This document shows, piece after piece, positions 8,853-18,395 of a DNA stretch of 64,000 nucleotides. Below the pieces are notes generated by a model, which saw nothing but the letters and a program-made list of their open reading frames with translations, was not told the DNA's origin and did not search any database. Source of the DNA: an uncultured Pseudomonadales bacterium (GTDB taxonomy: Bacteria > Pseudomonadota > Gammaproteobacteria > Pseudomonadales > Pseudohongiellaceae); the NCBI GenBank assembly GCA_949372635.1, contig CASIAB010000001.1, positions 124,001 to 188,000 of the forward strand, in the 5' to 3' direction. Position numbers and translations under genes: made by a program. The stretch's first letter is position 1. Every line of letters begins with the position of its first letter.

Positions 8853-9836
8853 CTAATCTTCCTTCGGCGTACCATCTCCGTTCATGCCCATCGATTCGTA
8901 GCGCCTCCAACCGGCTAGAATTCCTGCCAGTCCGTGATTGCCCTCGTGGCAAGCGTACTCATAGATTGGGTCTTCGATGCGGCGCATCGGCAATCGAGCC
9001 GACCAGGACACGTCCCAGGTATTCGTATCTTCAACGGTGAAGTCATAGTCCAGAGTGTTCTCATCGATCCAGGTGAACCGCTCTTCAACCTTCAATGCCT
9101 GCGAAGTATTTCTCCAACCAATAGAGTAGTAGTAGTTCTGCGTATTAATTACTAGTGTGTCACCGTCCCAGTGTGCAATCGAATCGCCTTCCCATTTCAA
9201 CTGCTTGGTATGGTGCTCATCGTCGAAACGAATGATGCGTGCGTGATGAATCATCTCACTCAAAATCATGACATGATCCTTCGTCTGCACGAGTTGCATA
9301 TTGTTATTGTAGGAACCCGATATCATCGGCGGACCGGTTCGCGCGTTCATCATACAGCGATCGTTTAGCGTTCTTGCCTCTGGCCCCTCGCTGAGTCTTC
9401 GCATCTCAGAGATCTCTGCGCTGCGCGCACTCCCTTTTGCGTTGAGTCCTGGAACGCGACCATTAGGTGGATCGTAGACTAGAGACGTTCTTCGATCAGC
9501 GATCGTTTCGACGCCGCGCTCATACCAAAATTCGTTATAGGAGATCACGCCCGGCGGGTAACCCGCGCCGCCTACCGAATCGATAATTAGATCTCGATTC
9601 TGTCGTCTATTCTCAAACGAGGCCCACTCGGCAGCTTCTTCTGCCGTAAGCGTCGCTTTGTCGGCGAGTTCGGGGGGCCTATTCAATGGCGTAAGTGTAC
9701 GAAAGGTATAGGTGCCTTGAAAATCCGGCACGCCGTGTTCGGTGCGTGGAATATCTCCAGTCTGCGCCGAGGCAGATGGAGCGACGATGACTGCCGCGAC
9801 GAATGCAGCCACACAGCTTAAGAAGCTTCTGTTCAT
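8853..9836 (-). CDS. Exported protein of unknown function
   Basis: This 327-residue protein has a clear signal peptide ending APSASAQ (about residue 24). The mature part starts GDIPRTEHGVPDFQGTY. It contains recognisable conserved blocks: an SLVYDPPNGRVPGL segment, LNDRCM, and a late ARLPMRRIEDPIYEYACHEGN. I recall this as a common uncharacterised secreted family in environmental proteobacteria; no catalytic motif is obvious. The ATG at 9836 is chosen because of the signal peptide and AGGAG eight bases upstream; the frame runs open further upstream into the amidohydrolase gene but without a start signal. Its operon places it beside an exported amidohydrolase. Confidence 0.8.
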   Translation of the reverse strand: MNRSFLSCVAAFVAAVIVAPSASAQTGDIPRTEHGVPDFQGTYTFRTLTPLNRPPELADKATLTAEEAAEWASFENRRQNRDLIIDSVGGAGYPPGVISYNEFWYERGVETIADRRTSLVYDPPNGRVPGLNAKGSARSAEISEMRRLSEGPEARTLNDRCMMNARTGPPMISGSYNNNMQLVQTKDHVMILSEMIHHARIIRFDDEHHTKQLKWEGDSIAHWDGDTLVINTQNYYYSIGWRNTSQALKVEERFTWIDENTLDYDFTVEDTNTWDVSWSARLPMRRIEDPIYEYACHEGNHGLAGILAGWRRYESMGMNGDGTPKED

Positions 9837-9879
9837 GAGTTTCTCCTTACAATTATTATTATGATTTATAGAGTCGTTA

Positions 9880-11535
9880 CTATTTTTGATAGACCAGTTC
9901 TCCACCCACATAGGTCTGTTCGATCTCGATATCCATGATCTCTTCCGGATCGATAGTGAGAATGTCATCGGAGAGTACGACCATGTCGGCAAGCTTGCCG
10001 GGCTCAAGCGAACCCTTTATGTCTTCTTCGAAACCGAGATAGGCTCCTTTGATTGTGTAGCCGGCAATCGCTTCTTCGATAGAGATAGCCTCATCCGCTC
10101 CGAATACTCTTCCGCTCATACCTTTTCTGGTGACTGCCGCATAGATGCCTACCAGCGGACCTATGGGTAGGATGTCACTAGAGATCGCAACATGAATGCC
10201 GTGATCCATCGGCGAACGCAAGGGATTATTGTGCTCGAGACGCCAGCCATCGAGGTTCGCTACATAACGTCCCTCTAAGGTGTAGGTGAAATTCGGCTGT
10301 TGCGTGATATGGATACCATGCTCTGCCATTGTCTCCATTGTTTCGTCTGATGGGCGCATAGAGAAGTGATTTAGATACGTACGGTGATCTTCTCGCGGAT
10401 TTCTCGTGAGCGCATCGGCTAGCGTATCGACCACCAGTTCAATAGCCGCATCGCCGATCGCATGAACGCCCATCTGCCAGCCCGCATCGTGAATCTCATT
10501 AATATGAGCGACTAATTCTTCTGCAGGCATGTTCAGGTAACCGCGGTAGTCGCCCTGATTCAAGTAAGGCTCTTTGGTAAACGCCGCTGGACCGGTAAAG
10601 CCACCATCGGCAAATACTTTGATGGGGCCGATCCTTAGGAACTCATTCCCGTCGCCGACTCTCTCTTTAACTTCACTGATCCCTTCAGGATCGAACCACT
10701 GAAACTGTACTGCTGAGCGCGGCAATTTAACATCCGGCTTGGCGTAAAGTTCTTCCCACATAGCGTATTCATCAGGGGCTGTCGAGGCATCGGTTATACT
10801 GGTAATTCCCTTGGCGAGCAGGTTGCCCAAGTTAATTTCGAGGCTGGCAAGCAACTCTTCATAGGTTGAATCGGGAACAAGGCGACCGACGATGTTCTGC
10901 CGCTCCCGAATAATGCCATTCGCAACACCGTTCTCGTCGCGTTCGATTACCCCACCTTCGGGATCGGGCGTATTATTGTTTATCTCGGCTAGTCCCAGTG
11001 CCGATGTACTAACAACCGCACTATGGCCTCCCGCTCGAGTAAGGGTTACGGGATTGCGCGGGGCAGCTATATCAAGATCGCCACGAAGCGGTTTACGTCC
11101 TTCCGTCAACTCGTCTTCCGACCAGCCATAGCCGGTAATCCACTCTCCCGCTCCTAACTCCTCAGCCTTTGCGCGAATCAAATCCTGCATCTCAGCAATG
11201 GAGGTAATTTCGCTTAAATTAATGTAGCGCTGCGGATCACCGCTTATGTGCGTATGGGAATCTATAAAGCCAGGAATGAGTGTCTTGCCGTCGAGATCGC
11301 GCACAGTGACGGCCTCGTATTTATTTAGCAGTGAAGCATCACCTAGCTCGACGACTTTGCCATCACTCACCACGATTGTACTGTGGATGCTAAATTCCTC
11401 ATCGACGGAAACAACCTTTCCATTGCTTAATATTAGGTCGGCAGGAATTTTAATCTCCGACTCCTCTGCAGGCTGACATGCAGCAAGCGCGGCAACTAGA
11501 GTTGAGATGAGGAAGGCGCTACTAAGATTCTTCAT
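9880..11535 (-). CDS. YtcJ-type amidohydrolase, predicted lipoprotein
   Basis: This 551-residue protein belongs to the amidohydrolase_3 (YtcJ/N-substituted formamide deformylase-like) family. Its N-terminus is a lipoprotein signal with lipobox ALAAC at about 16-20. Metal-site landmarks are PGFIDSHTH in the first third, VHAIGDAAI in the middle and SSDILPIGP near the C-terminus. It probably hydrolyses an N-acyl or N-formyl bond of a small molecule at the membrane outer face. AGGA lies eight bases before the ATG. It lies 58 bases after the aminotransferase and 43 before the orphan secreted gene. Confidence 0.9.
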   Translation of the reverse strand: MKNLSSAFLISTLVAALAACQPAEESEIKIPADLILSNGKVVSVDEEFSIHSTIVVSDGKVVELGDASLLNKYEAVTVRDLDGKTLIPGFIDSHTHISGDPQRYINLSEITSIAEMQDLIRAKAEELGAGEWITGYGWSEDELTEGRKPLRGDLDIAAPRNPVTLTRAGGHSAVVSTSALGLAEINNNTPDPEGGVIERDENGVANGIIRERQNIVGRLVPDSTYEELLASLEINLGNLLAKGITSITDASTAPDEYAMWEELYAKPDVKLPRSAVQFQWFDPEGISEVKERVGDGNEFLRIGPIKVFADGGFTGPAAFTKEPYLNQGDYRGYLNMPAEELVAHINEIHDAGWQMGVHAIGDAAIELVVDTLADALTRNPREDHRTYLNHFSMRPSDETMETMAEHGIHITQQPNFTYTLEGRYVANLDGWRLEHNNPLRSPMDHGIHVAISSDILPIGPLVGIYAAVTRKGMSGRVFGADEAISIEEAIAGYTIKGAYLGFEEDIKGSLEPGKLADMVVLSDDILTIDPEEIMDIEIEQTYVGGELVYQK

Positions 11536-11593
11536 ATTTTGTCCTATTTTATTATTCTGCTTGTAGGCTCAAGACTGTCTAAAAGAAACAAAC

Positions 11594-12940
11594 TTACTGT
11601 ACTAAGTTTTCTTTCTTCGCATATTCAAGTGTTGCAGCTAGTGCCGTGCCAAATTTCTCAACCATCTCATCGATCTGGTTTTCTTCAATGATAAGTGGCG
11701 GGCAGAAGGCAACACAGCTCCCGCTAACCACACGCAGCAACAAGCCCGCATCCTGGCAAGCACGCTGTGCAAACGCGCCCACCTGGCCATCGCTAAATGC
11801 CTGGCCGGTTTCTTTATTCGCTACTAGCTCAATCGCACCGATGAGACCCTTACCCCGCACCTCACCTACTAACTCATGACCTGCATATTCCTGCAGTCGG
11901 GATTGCATGTGCACCCCCATTTTCGCCGCTCTCGCGAATAGATCGTCGCGCTCATATATCTCCAATGCTTTTAGTGCGGCGGCGCAGGCTACAGGATGGC
12001 CGGTGTAAGTATAGCCATGCCCGAACATTCCCACATTGGCACTTTGCTGCGCCATCGATTCGTACATTTCGCCAGGAACAACCGCCGCGCTGATCGGCAC
12101 GTAGGCTGACGACAGCTGTTTCGCCAAACTCATAAGGTCTGGGTTTATACCCATAGTCGTCGAGCCGAAGTCATTTCCCGTTCTACCGAATCCGCAGATC
12201 ACCTCATCGGCCCATAGGAAGATATCGTGCTCTTTCATCAAGGCTTGCACCTTAGGCAGATAGCCTTCCGGAGGCACGATCACGCCACCGGCACCCATTA
12301 GTGGCTCGGCAATAAAGGCAGCGATAGTCTCTGCACCTTCTTCAAAAATTAGTTTTTCTAGACTTTTTAATAGCCGTGAAACAAATTCGTCTTCTGACTC
12401 ATCGCCCACCTTGCCGCGGAAGTAGTGCGGACAATCAGCTCGAAGAATACCAAGCGCTTCCACCGGCAGATCGAAGTGGCTGTGCATCACCGGCAATCCA
12501 GTTAGAGACGCGGAGGCGACGGTCACGCCGTGATAGCCGCGATCTAATGCGATGATTTTCTTCTTCTGGGGTTTGCCGATGGCATTACTGTAGTAGCGCA
12601 GCATCTTTATATGCGAGTCGTTCGCCTCGCTGCCCGAGTTGCTGAAGAAGATTCTCGCATCTGGGACCGGCAACATCGTTGCGAGCTTATCGGCCAATTC
12701 CATTACAACAGGATGCGTACGGCCACCGAAGAGATGGCTATAGGAGAGGGTTTTAAGTTGAGAATTGATAGCAGCAATGAGTTCTTCATTGCCGTAGCCT
12801 AGGGCGGAACACCACAGACCTGACAAGCCTTCTAGATACTGATTGCCAGCGTCGTCGTAGACATAGACGCCCTTACCGCTGACAATATTTAACTGCTCAA
12901 CAGCGGCTAGATTAGTAACCGGATAAATGATCGAGGACAT
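11594..12940 (-). CDS. Class III PLP-dependent aminotransferase
   Basis: This 448-residue cytosolic enzyme resembles omega-amino-acid/amine:pyruvate transaminases. The PLP site is complete: NSGSEAND at 101-108 binds phosphate, D245 in WADEV contacts the pyridine ring, and K274 in SLAKQLSSAY is the Schiff-base lysine. YHGVT at 136-140 and the late GHPVACAAAL segment are standard. It likely moves an amino group between an amine or omega-amino acid and a keto acid. Its place between an OYE-like reductase and an amidohydrolase suggests a route for amine-containing small molecules. Confidence 0.92.
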   Translation of the reverse strand: MSSIIYPVTNLAAVEQLNIVSGKGVYVYDDAGNQYLEGLSGLWCSALGYGNEELIAAINSQLKTLSYSHLFGGRTHPVVMELADKLATMLPVPDARIFFSNSGSEANDSHIKMLRYYSNAIGKPQKKKIIALDRGYHGVTVASASLTGLPVMHSHFDLPVEALGILRADCPHYFRGKVGDESEDEFVSRLLKSLEKLIFEEGAETIAAFIAEPLMGAGGVIVPPEGYLPKVQALMKEHDIFLWADEVICGFGRTGNDFGSTTMGINPDLMSLAKQLSSAYVPISAAVVPGEMYESMAQQSANVGMFGHGYTYTGHPVACAAALKALEIYERDDLFARAAKMGVHMQSRLQEYAGHELVGEVRGKGLIGAIELVANKETGQAFSDGQVGAFAQRACQDAGLLLRVVSGSCVAFCPPLIIEENQIDEMVEKFGTALAATLEYAKKENLVQ

Positions 12941-13027
12941 AGACTATTCACCTGAGTAATTGCCCTAGACTCTAGCATTTACTGTCCGATTTGAATACCA
13001 ATCTACGGGCTCCGGCGCGCTTGGGCC

Positions 13028-14107
13028 CTACTCCTTGGCGACGAAGCCTGCCCAGCTCTGCATGTAGGTGATGAACTTGTCCGAAAGCCCTTCATCTACT
13101 AAGTGGCTGCGCGGCACTGGGTTTTCTACCGGCTTGAAGTTCGGGTCTTCGAGATAGAGATTTGGGAAGTCATGGTGCAAGATTGCCGCCCGCCCCAGCA
13201 TGACCCAGTCCGCGCCAGCCGCTAACGCCTTTTCAGCCTCCTGCGGCGTACGAATCTTACCGGCAACGCCTAGTCGAACTTCGCCTCGTTCCAGCTCAGT
13301 AAAATAGGACATGAGAGTCCTACCCTGCATGGCTTCTTCATTCGGCTCCTTGAAGACATCCCAAAGTGACATGTCCAAGAAATCGATCTGGCCAGTGCTC
13401 ATCAGCTGCTGCGCCACGGTTTGAACTTCGTTAAGCACCAATCCAAAACGCTCGGGAGACAAACGCACGCCCACCATAAAGTCATCTCTACATTGTTTAC
13501 GAATACCATCGAGTATTTCGAAGAAGATGCGGCTCCTGTTCTCAACAGAGCCTCCATAGCGGTCATCGCGTTGGTTGTTTTCGCTGCTCAGAAACTGACA
13601 GAGAATATAACTGTGGGCACCATGAATCTCGACGCCATCAAATCCCGCCTCCTGAGAACGAACCGCCGCCGCTATGAAATCGGCAACTAGCTGTTCGACC
13701 TCGATCAAGCTCAGCGCCCGAGCGCCTGTCTTCTCATCCCCAGAGGGGCTCACCGGGTCTGTACCAATCAGTTCACTCGGCGAGCGCATGCCGGCGTGAT
13801 GGAGCTGACAGATCGCTATGCTGTTATGGGCCTTGATCGTTGCGGCAAGATGACTCAAACCTTCGATGTGCTGGTCCGAGAACACGCCAAGCTGCCCCGG
13901 AAAGCCCTGACCAACTGCCTGCACGTGCGCTGCACAGGTCATGGTGAGACCAAATCCGCCCTCGGCGCGCATGGTGAGCCATTTAAACTCCTCGTCCGAT
14001 AGCACGCCATCCTCATGACTCTGGGTGTTAGTAAGAGGTGCCAACATGAAGCGATTTTTCATAGTCGGGCCACGAGTAAAGCTAAGCGGTTGGAAAAGTT
14101 GACTCAT
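13028..14107 (-). CDS. Old-yellow-enzyme-family NADH:flavin oxidoreductase
   Basis: This 359-residue FMN-dependent TIM-barrel protein begins LFQPLSFTRGPTMKNRFMLAPLTN, as in the family. QLHHAG carries substrate-binding His; EIHGAHSYILCQFLS and DDRYGGSVENRSRIF are OYE signatures; LGRAAILHHDFPN is the C-terminal phosphate-binding region. It probably reduces activated C=C bonds or demethylates, using NAD(P)H. It is the first gene of the likely operon running down to 7784, and is divergent from the quinoprotein at 14290. Confidence 0.92.
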   Translation of the reverse strand: MSQLFQPLSFTRGPTMKNRFMLAPLTNTQSHEDGVLSDEEFKWLTMRAEGGFGLTMTCAAHVQAVGQGFPGQLGVFSDQHIEGLSHLAATIKAHNSIAICQLHHAGMRSPSELIGTDPVSPSGDEKTGARALSLIEVEQLVADFIAAAVRSQEAGFDGVEIHGAHSYILCQFLSSENNQRDDRYGGSVENRSRIFFEILDGIRKQCRDDFMVGVRLSPERFGLVLNEVQTVAQQLMSTGQIDFLDMSLWDVFKEPNEEAMQGRTLMSYFTELERGEVRLGVAGKIRTPQEAEKALAAGADWVMLGRAAILHHDFPNLYLEDPNFKPVENPVPRSHLVDEGLSDKFITYMQSWAGFVAKE

Positions 14108-14289
14108 TTTTATTGGTAGTTCCTATTTGTAGAGAGTAAAAAGCAGGCGAAAGATTACACGGTTAGGCGGAATTCCGAAACCACTGCTTTGCTGCGCTTG
14201 GATACACTGCGCAGATTCACGTAGACTCGACAATCGACACCTTAGCCTGTGCCCCTTCTATTGCAACCTAAGAAGAATAAGGAGACATT

Positions 14290-16152
14290 ATGCGAACTTC
14301 GCAAATCACAGCTCTATTTACCGGCCTGCTCAGCGCCATACTTTTCGCGCCACTATTCGCGCAGGGCCCTGACGCACTCTCCTCTGGAAGTGAATGGACT
14401 CAGTATCGCGGCAATCTTGCGGGCACGGGTTTCTCGCCTTTAACGCAGATCAATCAGGACAATGTAGCCAACCTTGACAGCGCCTGGTCTTATTCGCTAC
14501 TTGCCAATGCACTCAATACTGATGAGAACCCTAGAGCGCCGAATTCGCAGGTGACGCCGATCGTTGTCGATAGCGTCATGTATCTTCCCGCGGCTGATCG
14601 CGTGATTGCACTAGACCCTGTGAGCGGTGACGAGCTGTGGACACACAGAGTTTTAGAGAGTGCCGCATCTAGGCGCGGAGTCTCCTATTGGCCGGGCGAC
14701 AACGGTTTCCGCCCACGCATCTTCTATACCGCCGGCAGGCGACTGGTGGCGCTCGATGCAGCCACGGGCGAGCTCGCCTCAGAGTTTGGTGATTCGGGTG
14801 AGATCGATATGCAGATCCCCTATAACTCCGTTGCTATGGTTTTCGAGAACACGGTAATAGTAGGAGCCAATACACCCAGAGGCGCTGAGGGAGGAATCGG
14901 CAACGCAAGAGCCTTCGATGCGCGAAGCGGAGAGAAGGTCTGGGAATTTGAGTCCGTACCTGGGCCGGGAAATCTCGGACACGATACCTGGGAAGGTGAT
15001 AGTTGGCGCGGAAGATTGGGCGCCAATGCCTGGCCATTCTATTTCACCGTCGATGAACAGCGCGGACTAATCTACCTCCCTCTCGCCTCGCCAATCCCGT
15101 TCGGTTACGGTGGCGACCGCGCGGGCAACAATCTTTTTTCTAATTCACTAGTCGCGGTCGATATCCGCAGCGGAGAATACCACTGGCATTTCCAAACCAT
15201 TCATCACGACCTATGGGATCATGATCCACCCGCGCCTCCGGCATTATTTGATATAGAAAAAGATGGCGAATTGATTCCGGCGTTAGGCGTGACAACCAAA
15301 TCTGGCTATCTGTATTTACTAAATCGCGAGACGGGGGACGCCATCTTCGGCATCGAAGAGCGCGCCGTTCCTGCCAGTGATGTGCCAGGCGAGGAGACTT
15401 CTCCTACACAACCGATTCCGACTAACCCTCCCGCATTAGCGCGAGTGAGCTTCGATGCATCCGACCTAGTTACGGCGGCCGACACATCACCCGAACATGC
15501 CGCCGCCTGCTCACAGCTGCTTGCTAACTCCGGTAACGTTACAAACCAAGGTCCATTTTCCCCTTGGGCCTACAGACCCAATGGCGCTGGAGATAACACT
15601 ACGCTGCTATTCCCGGGACTGACAGGCGGACCGAACTGGGGTGGTGTAGCGTTTGACCCTGCCAGCAAGTACGCCTTCGTCTTTGCTGGCGACATAGGTA
15701 GCTTTGGCTGGGTAGAAGAATCTAAAGATGGCGCTGAATATCCAATGCAGCGTCGCGGCCCTAGGCCTGGCAACTTTCAAGTAACTATCGATGGCATGTC
15801 ATTACCCTGCCAAAAGCCACCATGGGGAACCCTGTCGGCTGTAGACACTACAACGGGCAATATCGCTTGGCAGCAAACGATAGGATTGAGTGAAGTACTC
15901 TCTGAGGAAAACCAGAACACTGGTAGAGCAGGACGTGCCTCAGCCGTAGCTACCGCAGGGAATCTATTGTTCATCGCAGCAACAGACGACAACCGTCTGC
16001 GCGCACTGGACACAATGACTGGGCAACAACTCTGGGAAACGACTCTAGAGAAACGCGGAAACGCAAACCCCATGACTTACCGGGGCGCAGATGGAAATCA
16101 ATACGTGGTAATTAGTGCCACAGATACGCTGCGAGCATTCAGGCTACCGTAA
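14290..16152 (+). CDS. PQQ-dependent dehydrogenase (quinoprotein), soluble periplasmic
   Basis: This 620-residue protein has a signal peptide (about 1-25) and an eight-bladed propeller made of repeats such as ALDPVSGDELW, AFDARSGEKVW and ALDTMTGQQLW. HHDLWDHDPP and a late LPCQKPPWGTL place it with glucose/quinate-type quinoproteins lacking the membrane domain. No CxxCH is present, so electrons must go to a separate acceptor. AAGGAGA precedes the ATG. Divergent from the OYE operon; the two could share regulation. It needs PQQ, whose biosynthesis genes are not in this window. Confidence 0.92.
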   Translation: MRTSQITALFTGLLSAILFAPLFAQGPDALSSGSEWTQYRGNLAGTGFSPLTQINQDNVANLDSAWSYSLLANALNTDENPRAPNSQVTPIVVDSVMYLPAADRVIALDPVSGDELWTHRVLESAASRRGVSYWPGDNGFRPRIFYTAGRRLVALDAATGELASEFGDSGEIDMQIPYNSVAMVFENTVIVGANTPRGAEGGIGNARAFDARSGEKVWEFESVPGPGNLGHDTWEGDSWRGRLGANAWPFYFTVDEQRGLIYLPLASPIPFGYGGDRAGNNLFSNSLVAVDIRSGEYHWHFQTIHHDLWDHDPPAPPALFDIEKDGELIPALGVTTKSGYLYLLNRETGDAIFGIEERAVPASDVPGEETSPTQPIPTNPPALARVSFDASDLVTAADTSPEHAAACSQLLANSGNVTNQGPFSPWAYRPNGAGDNTTLLFPGLTGGPNWGGVAFDPASKYAFVFAGDIGSFGWVEESKDGAEYPMQRRGPRPGNFQVTIDGMSLPCQKPPWGTLSAVDTTTGNIAWQQTIGLSEVLSEENQNTGRAGRASAVATAGNLLFIAATDDNRLRALDTMTGQQLWETTLEKRGNANPMTYRGADGNQYVVISATDTLRAFRLP

Positions 16153-16178
16153 AACATCTGCTGACACAGTCCACTTGC

Positions 16179-16202
16179 AACCTAGGCACTCGCGACTAGG
16201 TT
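16179..16202. repeat. Inverted repeat at convergent gene ends
   Basis: AACCTAG and CTAGGTT are separated by ten bases between the convergent quinoprotein and amidase genes; the amidase stop codon lies inside the left arm. The position would suit a bidirectional terminator, but there is no T-run on either side, so this is tentative. Confidence 0.3.
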
Positions 16203-17705
16203 GGGGCGTTGCTGCAAGAAATTCGTTACCTGCTCGTAGGCTAGTGCAAATTCCAACACCTTCTTATCTTCACCAAAGCGACCCATGACTTGAATGCCCA
16301 TGGGTCTACCTTGCTCGTCAAAGCCAGCAGGAACATTCACCACAGGATTGCCAGCAAGACTTGCTGGGATAACTACCTCCATCCAGCGATGGTAGGTATC
16401 CATCTTTTTGCCCGCTATCTCAGTCGGCCAGTGAATGTCTTTAGAGAATGGAAAGACCTGAGCTGTTGGTAACACAAGAAAATCGAATTGTTTCAGCAGA
16501 TGGACTACCTCACGATACCAGCTCGCTCTGGCATTGCCAGCGTCATTGATCTGCCGCGCAGTTAAAACCAAGGACTGTTCAATTTCCCAAATATATTCGG
16601 GTTTTAGCAGTGCTCGCTGAGCCGGATCGTCATACATTGATTGAGAGCCGCTGCGGCCCAAGTTTCGAAGATCGACCCAGGTACGCCAGAGATGGGCCAT
16701 ATCGAAATTTGGCATGCAGTGCTCGACTTTCGCACCAGCCGTCTCCAGCAAGTTGAGGCTAGATTCACAGACATCCAGCACACCGGACTCCATCGACAGA
16801 TATTTCTCAAGGTCTCCCATCCAGCCAATCTTAATGTCCTGCAAATTAAGTGGCGTGAATTGTTCTGCTTCTGGCAGGCTATAGCGCATCACATTTGGCT
16901 CACCGCTCACCGGTCCTGCAATGCTGAGCAACAGCCGAATCGTATCCTCGGTATTTCTACCCATTGGACCTGACGTCGAGAGGCCCCTATTTAGCGAATC
17001 TCCGCCGCCTACTCGCCCCTTCGAAGGCCGAAAACCAATGATGTTGTTGAAGGCACCCGGGTTTCGCAACGAACCCATCATGTCGCTACCATCCGCCACG
17101 GGCAGCATATGCGTGCCGAGACCGCATGCAGCTCCACCGCTACTGCCACCTGCCGTTAGCGCAGGATTCCAAGCGCTGCCGGTCGCGCCGAAAACTTCAT
17201 TGTAAGTCTGAGACCCGAGACCAAACTCTGGTGTGTTGGTCTTGCCTATAAAGATCGCACCCTGCTTTCTAATATCGGCGACGAGCGAGCTATCAGCTGT
17301 AGCTACTCGATTCGCAAAAATACGCGAACCGCTGGTGGTAATCATGCCTTCGACGTTGACAAGGTCTTTTACCGCATGCGGCATGCCATGCATCCAGCCC
17401 CAGTACTCGCCCTTGTCCAGCGCGGTATCTGCACGGCGAGCCAGACCTAACAGTGAGTCTTGTTCAGCTAGGTTAACTATCGCATTGTAAACGGGGTTGT
17501 AACGCTCGATGCGCTGTAGGTATGCCTGCATGACTTCGAGACAGCTGACCTGTCTGTCGCGGATCGCTGCAGAAAGCTTAGATGCGGTGAGTTCAGTTAT
17601 GTCGGCCGGCAGTTCGCTCGCTAGCAGTCCAGCGGGAAAAAGCATCGAGATGGAAGCTGCAAGCGAGCCCTGTAGTGATGTGCTTAAAAATTCTCGGCGT
17701 TTCAT
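16182..17705 (-). CDS. Amidase-signature family hydrolase with Tat signal
   Basis: This protein of about 507 residues starts MKRREFLSTSLQG, a twin-arginine (RREFLS) export signal. The amidase-signature Ser-cisSer-Lys triad is visible: Lys in HAVKDLVN, the glycine-rich GGSSGGAACGLG stretch with the nucleophile, and the second Ser in VADGSDMMGS. It should hydrolyse carboxamides to acid plus ammonia or amine in the periplasm. The ATG at 17705 has AGGTG seven bases upstream and puts the Tat motif at the N-terminus; an in-frame GTG at 17714 is less likely. Last gene of a minus-strand run from 24454. Confidence 0.92.
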   Translation of the reverse strand: MKRREFLSTSLQGSLAASISMLFPAGLLASELPADITELTASKLSAAIRDRQVSCLEVMQAYLQRIERYNPVYNAIVNLAEQDSLLGLARRADTALDKGEYWGWMHGMPHAVKDLVNVEGMITTSGSRIFANRVATADSSLVADIRKQGAIFIGKTNTPEFGLGSQTYNEVFGATGSAWNPALTAGGSSGGAACGLGTHMLPVADGSDMMGSLRNPGAFNNIIGFRPSKGRVGGGDSLNRGLSTSGPMGRNTEDTIRLLLSIAGPVSGEPNVMRYSLPEAEQFTPLNLQDIKIGWMGDLEKYLSMESGVLDVCESSLNLLETAGAKVEHCMPNFDMAHLWRTWVDLRNLGRSGSQSMYDDPAQRALLKPEYIWEIEQSLVLTARQINDAGNARASWYREVVHLLKQFDFLVLPTAQVFPFSKDIHWPTEIAGKKMDTYHRWMEVVIPASLAGNPVVNVPAGFDEQGRPMGIQVMGRFGEDKKVLEFALAYEQVTNFLQQRPNLVASA

Positions 17706-17759
17706 TTCTGGCACCTATAAGAATCATAAATCAGTAGAAAAATGAGATAGTAGAGATCA

Positions 17760-18365
17760 CTAAAAATCCCCAAACAATTCCAATCCTAAAATATCGGCGT
17801 AGCGTTCCTCGAGAATATCCTGCTTGCTGAGACTACCACTAAGCAAGAGATCGATGTCTATCGCGATGACTTCTACCGTCTGTTTCTGCGTATCGAAATC
17901 AGGCGCAAGCTGAATGGCTGAGCCCCACAGAGACAGCATGCGTGTGTCGATTTGGCGAACGTCATTGTGCTTGGACCATTCACTGCCTATGGCTATGCCT
18001 AATAAACTCAGTTGCTCTAGCAGTTTCTGCTCAGCCTCTGGAGCAGGCGCTTCATAGATGTAGTCCTGAATATCTTGCCATCCGGATTGATAGGCAAGAT
18101 TGCCCTGATAGAAACTCAACACCCATTCGAGGTATTCAGTTTCCGACTGACGGCCTTGGTTCTCTTCGTCCGAATCGTAGGCAACTATAAAAACCTGAGT
18201 CTGTGGAATCGAATCAGGCCAATCTTCTAAATTGGGTCCGATGCAGGAAACCAAGAATAGACAGACAGCCGCAATAAACAAAGGTCTTCTACTGCTATTA
18301 ACAGCCTTACTCAATCGCCAGGCTCCTGCTGTCATGTGATCAGCTAAATCCTCTACTTGCACCAC
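17760..18365 (-). CDS. Predicted lipoprotein of unknown function
   Basis: The 201-residue frame has a hydrophobic segment ending LFLVSC, a lipobox, so the mature protein is probably lipid-anchored at Cys41. The remainder is acidic and largely helical with no motif I recognise. The start is uncertain: GTG at 18365 opens the frame, while ATG at 18335 would give a more normal signal length. It sits 30 bases after the gamma-glutamyltransferase gene and 54 before the amidase, on the same strand. Confidence 0.65.
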   Translation of the reverse strand: MVQVEDLADHMTAGAWRLSKAVNSSRRPLFIAAVCLFLVSCIGPNLEDWPDSIPQTQVFIVAYDSDEENQGRQSETEYLEWVLSFYQGNLAYQSGWQDIQDYIYEAPAPEAEQKLLEQLSLLGIAIGSEWSKHNDVRQIDTRMLSLWGSAIQLAPDFDTQKQTVEVIAIDIDLLLSGSLSKQDILEERYADILGLELFGDF

Positions 18366-18395
18366 CTACTCTACCATTTACTCTACTCAAACCTC

